Assembly (NCBI GenBank): GCA_016795075.1
Contig: JAEUIP010000009.1
Location: 1-36,746 of the forward strand
DNA: 36,746 bases
Direction: 5' to 3'
Origin: Planctomycetaceae bacterium
GTDB lineage: Bacteria > Planctomycetota > Planctomycetia > Pirellulales > Pirellulaceae
Positions 32,626 to 36,746 of this stretch are shown here, in pieces; position 1 is the stretch's first letter, and each line of letters opens with the position of its first letter. The notes under the pieces were generated by a model. That model was not told where the DNA came from. It saw only the letters and a program-made list of their open reading frames with translations, and did not search any database. The translations under genes and the position numbers were made by a program.

Positions 32626-32844
32626 TTACAGAATACCGCCGTGCACGCGCATCGCTCGCGAGTGGTCCGGTTGGTCCAAGAACCAGAACCGACGCCATTC
32701 GTCCCGCATGGCACGTTGGTTTTCGGAGGTGATGATCAGCTCTTCGGTGCGCTCGACCGGGTCAGCCGAGTACATCGGTATGAAGCATCCTGTGTTTGTG
32801 CTGATTGCAATCGCCAATAGCGCTGCGACGATGATACGTTTCAC
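32626..32844 (-). CDS. Small lipoprotein, 72 residues
   Basis: The start is GTG 32844, because AGGAGG (32854-32859) stands 9 bases before it; the open frame extends to 32868 but that would place the ribosome site inside the gene. A signal peptide (KRIIVAALLAIAISTNTGC) ends in a lipobox with Cys20. The mature part is short and highly charged: FIPMYSADPVERTEELIITS, then ENQRAMRDEWRRFWFLDQPD and HGGIL. It looks like a conserved planctomycete lipoprotein type (Trp/Phe-rich FWFLDQPDH motif), function unknown. It is easily missed by annotation because of its length and GTG start. Confidence 0.85.
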   Translation of the reverse strand: MKRIIVAALLAIAISTNTGCFIPMYSADPVERTEELIITSENQRAMRDEWRRFWFLDQPDHSRAMRVHGGIL

Positions 32845-32853
32845 CTTGGTTTT

Positions 32854-32859
32854 CCTCCT
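32854..32859 (-). promoter_or_regulatory. Shine-Dalgarno AGGAGG for the small lipoprotein
   Basis: CCTCCT on the plus strand, AGGAGG on the coding strand, 9 bases before GTG 32844. This full match to the consensus is the strongest ribosome site in the window and fixes the start. Confidence 0.8.
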
Positions 32860-33006
32860 GATACGCAACTACCATGTAGGCGCGGGGACTATGAAGTGAC
32901 CTTGCCACCAATACCATCGACATAACCGGAGCAGGAAGTTTAATCCTCCCAATAGTTTTTGTCGGCAAAGTTTATCCAGGCCAAACCCATCCCGAGGTTC
33001 CCTAAC

Positions 33007-35601
33007 ATGATTCGGTTCCAATCCCCCGCGTTTGCTCGAGCTTCAACGCTTTTCACCCGGGTTCTGTTGAGGTTGCTAGCAGTGTGGTGGCGATCGCCGA
33101 AGGTAGTGGTTCGCTCCGCGAACCAGAAGGTAGTTGTTCGCTCCGCGAACCAACCGAACATCGCTCCGCGAACAACGAACCAACGCTGGATCGCGGACCG
33201 ATCCACGCAGCCAAGTTGGATCGCGGAGCGATCCACGACACTGGTGACCATCGGCCTCCTGTCCATCGCGGCGATTTCCTTCGGGCAAGACACCAAGCAA
33301 GAGTCGGCTGTTCCGCCCGCAAACGAAGCTCCGGCAACCGTTACCGCTCCACCCACTCCTGAGGTTCCACCGGCGGTCGAGAGCGTTCCTTCTCCGTGGG
33401 ATGTTCTCCGGACGGACCCGAGGTTAGCAGAGCCGCGCAGTTTGGATTCCTTCTTCCCTTTTGCCGTGCCGGCGAGCCTGGAGGCGTGGGAAGCTCGCAA
33501 AGCTATGTTGCAAGATCGTTTGCGAACCGTGCTGGGGCTCTATCCCGAGCCACCCCGGACGCCGCTCCACGCGGTAATTTCCGAACCGCTGATCTTGGAC
33601 GGCTACAGTGTGGCCAAAGTCCGCTTCGAAAGCATGCCCGGATTTTATGTCACCGGCAGTTTGTATCGTCCCCTGCCAAAAGAGGCCGACCCGGACAGCC
33701 CGGTCGAGCGCCGACCGGCCGTCTTGTCGCCGCATGGACATTGGTTGCGCGGGCGGTTCATGTACGCCAGCGACGAAGAGGTCCAACGCCAAATGGACGC
33801 CGGTGCGGAGACCCACGAATGTGCGGCTCGCAGTCCCTTGCAAGCGCGCTGCGTTCACTTGGCGCGGATGGGGTGCGTGGTGTTTCATCACGACATGTTG
33901 GGCAATGCCGACAGCGTGCAACTGTCGGAGAGTCTGGTTCATGGATTCTCCAAGCAACGGCCCCATCTGGAGGCCGCCGACGCGTATGGCTTGTATTCGG
34001 TGCGCGCGGAATCGCATTTTCAAAGCATCATGGGCCTACAAACCTGGAACACGATCCGCAGTTTGGATTTCTTGGAAACCTTGGAGGACGTTGACCCCTA
34101 CCGCATCGCGGTCACCGGTGCCAGTGGCGGCGGGACACAGACGTTCATTGCCGGAGCACTTGATCCTCGCCCAGCGATTTCGTTCCCCGCCGTGATGGTG
34201 GGCACAGCGATGCAGGGCGGATGTACCTGTGAGAATTGCAGCTTGCTGCGCGTCGAAACCGGCAACGTTGAATTCGCCGCGATGTTTGCTCCCCGGCCCC
34301 AAGGGTTGACGGCCGCCGACGACTGGACGAAAGACATGGCAACGCTCGGCTTCCCAGAACTGCAACAACTGTACGATTTGTACGGAGTGAAGGATCAGGT
34401 TGAACTGACTAGTCGCTTGGAGTTTGGTCACAACTACAACCAGTTTGGTCGCCGAGCCATGTACAGCCTGATCGCGCGCAACTTTGGGCTCGCAGATTTT
34501 CCCGAAACGCCATTTCAAGTATTGCGCGATGCGGAAATGTCGTGGTTCGTCCCGGCCGACAGCACAGAACCCGCGGACAATTCGCAACCCAGCGAGCCAG
34601 AATTTCAGCCGGAGACCGGCGAAGCCTTTGAAGTAAAACTTTTGCAGTATTGGCGCTCGATTTCACAGAACTATTGGACGAAATTGCAAGACGACATCAT
34701 CGCCAACCAAGCCGATTCCACGGGACAACTATCCCAATGGCGAACGCGTTTGCGGGGACTCTATTTGGGCAGTGACTACCAAATTCCGACCAATCTGGAA
34801 TGGCTACCCATTTCGCCCGCTCAACCGTCCGACGCCTCGAACCGTTGGCAGCGGGCCGAATGGGTGTTGATCGATAAAGATCGACAAACCATGGTGCCCG
34901 TCACGACGCTGGAAGTTGCCGGTCGGCCCGATACGCCGCCGCCGCAAGCGACGCGCCTATGTCTGTATGTTGGCAATGCCGCCGAGGGCCTCTTTGATGC
35001 GACGGGCCAGCCGCACGCCTGGGTCCTTGAACGTTTGGCCGCCGGTCAGCGAATGGTCGCGGTCGACCTATTGGGCCAAGGTCGATTCGTTTCTCAGGGT
35101 CAATTCAAGCTGGAGGATCGTTGGAAAAAGACCAAACGCGAGTCCGCCGGTTACGTCCTGGGTTACAACTTGCCGCTCGTGAGTCAAAGAGCCCACGACA
35201 TCTTGCAAGTGTTAACGTCGATTCTTCCTCCGCAAGCGGAGCCCAGTGAACCACAAGTGCTGGAAGTGGTGGCGGAAGGGGATGGAGTTCCCGCCTTGAG
35301 CGTTGCCACGTTGGCCTGGGACCAATGGGCTGGCAGCAAAAGTGCAGTCGAACAAGACGGGGAATCACAACCGCGCTTGCAACGAATTGAATTGCGCGGC
35401 GGGCAATTTCGCTTTGTCGACGTGCCTTCGCTACGCGACGCCAACTTTTTGCCGGGTGCTGCAGTCGTCGGAGACCTGCCGGGCTTGTGGACACTGAATC
35501 GTGTGCCGCACGTCCACGTCGACGGAACGAATGACGACTGGACGCGTTGCAACCAAGTTCGCGCGGCGCTCGGCGCCCCGAAGCTAAGTTTGCAACCGTA
35601 A
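33007..35601 (+). CDS. Secreted acetylxylan-esterase-like alpha/beta hydrolase
   Basis: The product has about 864 residues. Residues about 78-95 are a hydrophobic export segment (LVTIGLLSIAAISFGQ); before it lies an unusual 77-residue leader built partly from palindromic repeats (33099-33235). The hydrolase domain covers about residues 150-510: LSPHGHW, HHDMLGNAD, nucleophile Ser373 in VTGASGGGTQTF, a Cys-rich loop (MQGGCTCENCSLLRVETG), and His475 in EFGHNYNQFG. This fits the AXE1-like esterase/dipeptidyl-hydrolase group abundant in planctomycetes; polysaccharide deacetylation is an inference. The C-terminal 350 residues contain a second, degenerate hydrolase-like part (RLCLYVGNAAEGLFD, VAVDLLGQGRFVSQGQF). 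Start: ATG 33007 by default; no clear ribosome site is present. TTG 32959 is possible. Confidence 0.85.
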   Translation: MIRFQSPAFARASTLFTRVLLRLLAVWWRSPKVVVRSANQKVVVRSANQPNIAPRTTNQRWIADRSTQPSWIAERSTTLVTIGLLSIAAISFGQDTKQESAVPPANEAPATVTAPPTPEVPPAVESVPSPWDVLRTDPRLAEPRSLDSFFPFAVPASLEAWEARKAMLQDRLRTVLGLYPEPPRTPLHAVISEPLILDGYSVAKVRFESMPGFYVTGSLYRPLPKEADPDSPVERRPAVLSPHGHWLRGRFMYASDEEVQRQMDAGAETHECAARSPLQARCVHLARMGCVVFHHDMLGNADSVQLSESLVHGFSKQRPHLEAADAYGLYSVRAESHFQSIMGLQTWNTIRSLDFLETLEDVDPYRIAVTGASGGGTQTFIAGALDPRPAISFPAVMVGTAMQGGCTCENCSLLRVETGNVEFAAMFAPRPQGLTAADDWTKDMATLGFPELQQLYDLYGVKDQVELTSRLEFGHNYNQFGRRAMYSLIARNFGLADFPETPFQVLRDAEMSWFVPADSTEPADNSQPSEPEFQPETGEAFEVKLLQYWRSISQNYWTKLQDDIIANQADSTGQLSQWRTRLRGLYLGSDYQIPTNLEWLPISPAQPSDASNRWQRAEWVLIDKDRQTMVPVTTLEVAGRPDTPPPQATRLCLYVGNAAEGLFDATGQPHAWVLERLAAGQRMVAVDLLGQGRFVSQGQFKLEDRWKKTKRESAGYVLGYNLPLVSQRAHDILQVLTSILPPQAEPSEPQVLEVVAEGDGVPALSVATLAWDQWAGSKSAVEQDGESQPRLQRIELRGGQFRFVDVPSLRDANFLPGAAVVGDLPGLWTLNRVPHVHVDGTNDDWTRCNQVRAALGAPKLSLQP
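33099..33235 (+). repeat. In-frame palindromic repeats in the esterase leader
   Basis: A 27-base tandem repeat (33099-33125, 33126-33152; one mismatch) encodes KVVVRSANQ twice and holds hairpins GGTTCGC-TCC-GCGAACC (33108-33124) and GTTCGC-TCC-GCGAAC (33136-33150). A second pair (TGGATCG...CGATCCA at 33187-33205 and TGGATCGC-GGA-GCGATCCA at 33217-33235) encodes WIADRST and WIAERST. The region keeps the frame open, so it is translated if ATG 33007 is the start. Confidence 0.85.
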
Positions 35602-35695
35602 CCTCGCTCCCCAGAACGTGGATGCCGTGCCGTGGCATCGTTGCGACGCATGCCCGAGCATGCCCGGACTCCCCCACTTTGCGGAAAGGAACACC

Positions 35696-36337
35696 TTGCT
35701 CCGACATTCGGTCATGATTCTCAACGATGTCAAGTTGATCCGACTGGGCGTCGCCATGATGTTTCAGGACTCGCCGCTCATGTTGGTGGCCGAGGCGGAG
35801 ACGGTTGTTCAAGCCCGGGAAGTTCTGCAAACGCAACCGTTGGACTTGTTGTTGATGGAAGCGCGGCTGGCCAACCAAGACATCTTGCCGGCGTTGCAAG
35901 AATTCAAACGCGACTACCCGCAGCTGCCCATATTGGTCTTCTCCAGCCACGACTATCCGACGGTTCTGGCTCGGTCCAATCACTACGGGGCTTCGGGCTT
36001 TATTCGCATGACGGCGGATCGCGAGACGTTCATTCAAATGTGCCGGCAAGCGATTGGGCAAGAGAATCTCTGGACCAGTGACGACTTGCGCCGCGCCAGC
36101 ATGAGCCATACTCTGCAAAGCTCGGATGCGGACCATGACGTGCCGTTGACTCGCCGCGAGGTCCAGATCCTGCGGTACCTTTGTCGCGGCAACTCCAACA
36201 AAGAGATCGCCGTTCGGTTGGAAATCAGTGGCGAGACGGTCAAGGAACACGTCCAACACATTTTGCGGAAGTTAAAAGTTGGCGATCGAACGCAAGCCGC
36301 CATTTGGGCAACACGATTGGGCTTGTTTTACGATTGA
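35696..36337 (+). CDS. LuxR/NarL-type response regulator with degenerate receiver
   Basis: The product has 213 residues. The N-terminal receiver-like domain (residues 3-125) keeps the fold (HSVMILNDVKL, ILVFSSHDYP, GASGFIRM), but the phospho-acceptor Asp is replaced by Glu55 (DLLLMEARL), the first acidic pair is Asn10-Asp11, and the conserved Lys is lost (FIRMTA). The C-terminal HTH (residues about 147-210) is intact: PLTRREVQILRYLCRGNSNK, EIAVRLEISGETVKEHVQHI. It probably binds DNA without standard phosphorylation. TTG 35696 is chosen because AAGGA ends 5 bases upstream and because the receiver's first strand starts just after it; ATG 35714 would remove that strand. The gene is 94 bases after the esterase on the same strand. 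No histidine kinase is nearby. Confidence 0.88.
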   Translation: MLRHSVMILNDVKLIRLGVAMMFQDSPLMLVAEAETVVQAREVLQTQPLDLLLMEARLANQDILPALQEFKRDYPQLPILVFSSHDYPTVLARSNHYGASGFIRMTADRETFIQMCRQAIGQENLWTSDDLRRASMSHTLQSSDADHDVPLTRREVQILRYLCRGNSNKEIAVRLEISGETVKEHVQHILRKLKVGDRTQAAIWATRLGLFYD

Positions 36338-36350
36338 TCGTACCGATCAA
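36334..36350. terminator. Small palindrome spanning both convergent stop codons
   Basis: TTGATCG (36334-36340), TAC, CGATCAA (36344-36350). The TGA stop of the response regulator (36335-36337) and the TGA stop of the desaturase (36347-36349, minus) lie in its two arms. The stem is only 7 bp without a T-run, so a terminator role is uncertain. Confidence 0.4.
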
Positions 36351-36746
36351 GCGACCCGGTGTTGGTTGCCTGGATTTTCTGAATTGATGGAACCACGCAA
36401 ACCGCTGGTTCCGGCAGGCAACAGGACGGGCTGGCTGTTGCTCCGAATGTGAGCCAACAGTTCGCGAATGACCTGCGTCATCGAAGATGCCACGCATTGT
36501 CGGTAAGGATGCGAAGCGGGCAAGTTCTGCATCAATCGGCGATGGGCAGCTTCCAAATTGTGGTAAGGCATTCCGGGAAATAGATGATGGAGCGCATGGA
36601 ATCGCAAGCCAACCGGGCACAGAGCCAAGGTGATCCAATGTCGATTTGGCAAGTCGACCGAATCCAACAGTTGGTCTTCCAAGCTCATCGAATCGCCGTG
36701 GCTGACATAGCGATGGGCGGCCAACGTGCGAAAGTGATTCATGGTC
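36347..36746 (-). CDS. Fatty acid desaturase, C-terminal part (cut by window edge)
   Basis: The visible 133 residues run to the right edge and continue beyond it. LRFHALHHLFPGMPYHNLEA carries the third histidine box (HxxHH) of membrane fatty acid desaturases, and LAAHRYVSHG with DSVDLP matches the segment before it. The first two histidine boxes and the membrane helices must lie outside the window. The tail after the histidine box is about 75 residues (RRLMQNLPASHPYRQCVASS), soluble-looking. It converges on the response regulator with a 9-base gap. Confidence 0.85.
   Translation of the reverse strand, partial: TMNHFRTLAAHRYVSHGDSMSLEDQLLDSVDLPNRHWITLALCPVGLRFHALHHLFPGMPYHNLEAAHRRLMQNLPASHPYRQCVASSMTQVIRELLAHIRSNSQPVLLPAGTSGLRGSINSENPGNQHRVA

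Noticed and set aside
1-36746. tRNA or rRNA genes, prophage, defence island, biosynthetic cluster
   Set aside because: I looked for cloverleaf-like segments, integrase or phage genes, restriction or toxin genes and large synthases and saw none.

Overview
The window looks like chromosomal DNA of a planctomycete, most likely of the Pirellula/Rhodopirellula type. That rests on a secreted beta-propeller protein with a PVC-type C-terminal cytochrome c domain, a large secreted esterase, a Ser/Thr kinase fused to cyclase-like domains, a TPR-CHAT protein, several conserved-looking proteins without a known function, frequent GTG/TTG starts, and many short palindromic repeats between genes. The assignment is inference from gene content; no rRNA, tRNA or marker gene is present.

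Layout. Positions 1-435 hold only repeats. Positions 436-5273 (minus) encode a signalling pair: a Ser/Thr kinase with a cyclase-like tail, then an FHA-EAL protein. Positions 5840-10284 (minus) encode a conserved unknown protein and a secreted TPR-CHAT protein. Positions 10546-16568 (minus) carry pyruvate kinase, then a tight four-gene cluster in transcription order: HUMPS-family aldolase/decarboxylase, zinc dehydrogenase, unknown helical protein, cardiolipin synthase. Positions 17014-18582 (minus) carry purine nucleoside phosphorylase and a small membrane protein. Positions 19005-20809 (plus) carry an aldo/keto reductase and a DUF3050 protein, converging on a SAM methyltransferase (20843-21676, minus). 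Two small membrane-anchored proteins follow (22065-22982, plus). Positions 23315-28872 (minus) carry glutamine-dependent NAD synthetase, an App1-like phosphatase, a lipoprotein and a class V aminotransferase/cysteine desulfurase. After a 930-bp divergent intergenic region with a tandem array come a secreted propeller-cytochrome protein, a tiny lipoprotein, a secreted acetylxylan-esterase-like hydrolase, a LuxR-type regulator with an altered receiver, and the 3' end of a fatty acid desaturase at the right edge.

Most genes are housekeeping or typical planctomycete accessory genes. I found no defence island, prophage, biosynthetic cluster or other complete new system. The least explained parts are non-coding: (1) a 44-bp tandem array with a four-unit higher-order period between divergent genes; (2) at least three families of palindromic, MITE/REP-like elements, one forming the immediate upstream edge of the kinase gene, one supplying a stop codon, and one set lying in frame inside a coding region; (3) a 112-bp dispersed repeat present twice. 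Among proteins, the kinase/pseudo-cyclase next to an FHA-EAL phosphodiesterase, and the regulator with Glu at the phospho-acceptor position, deserve a second look.
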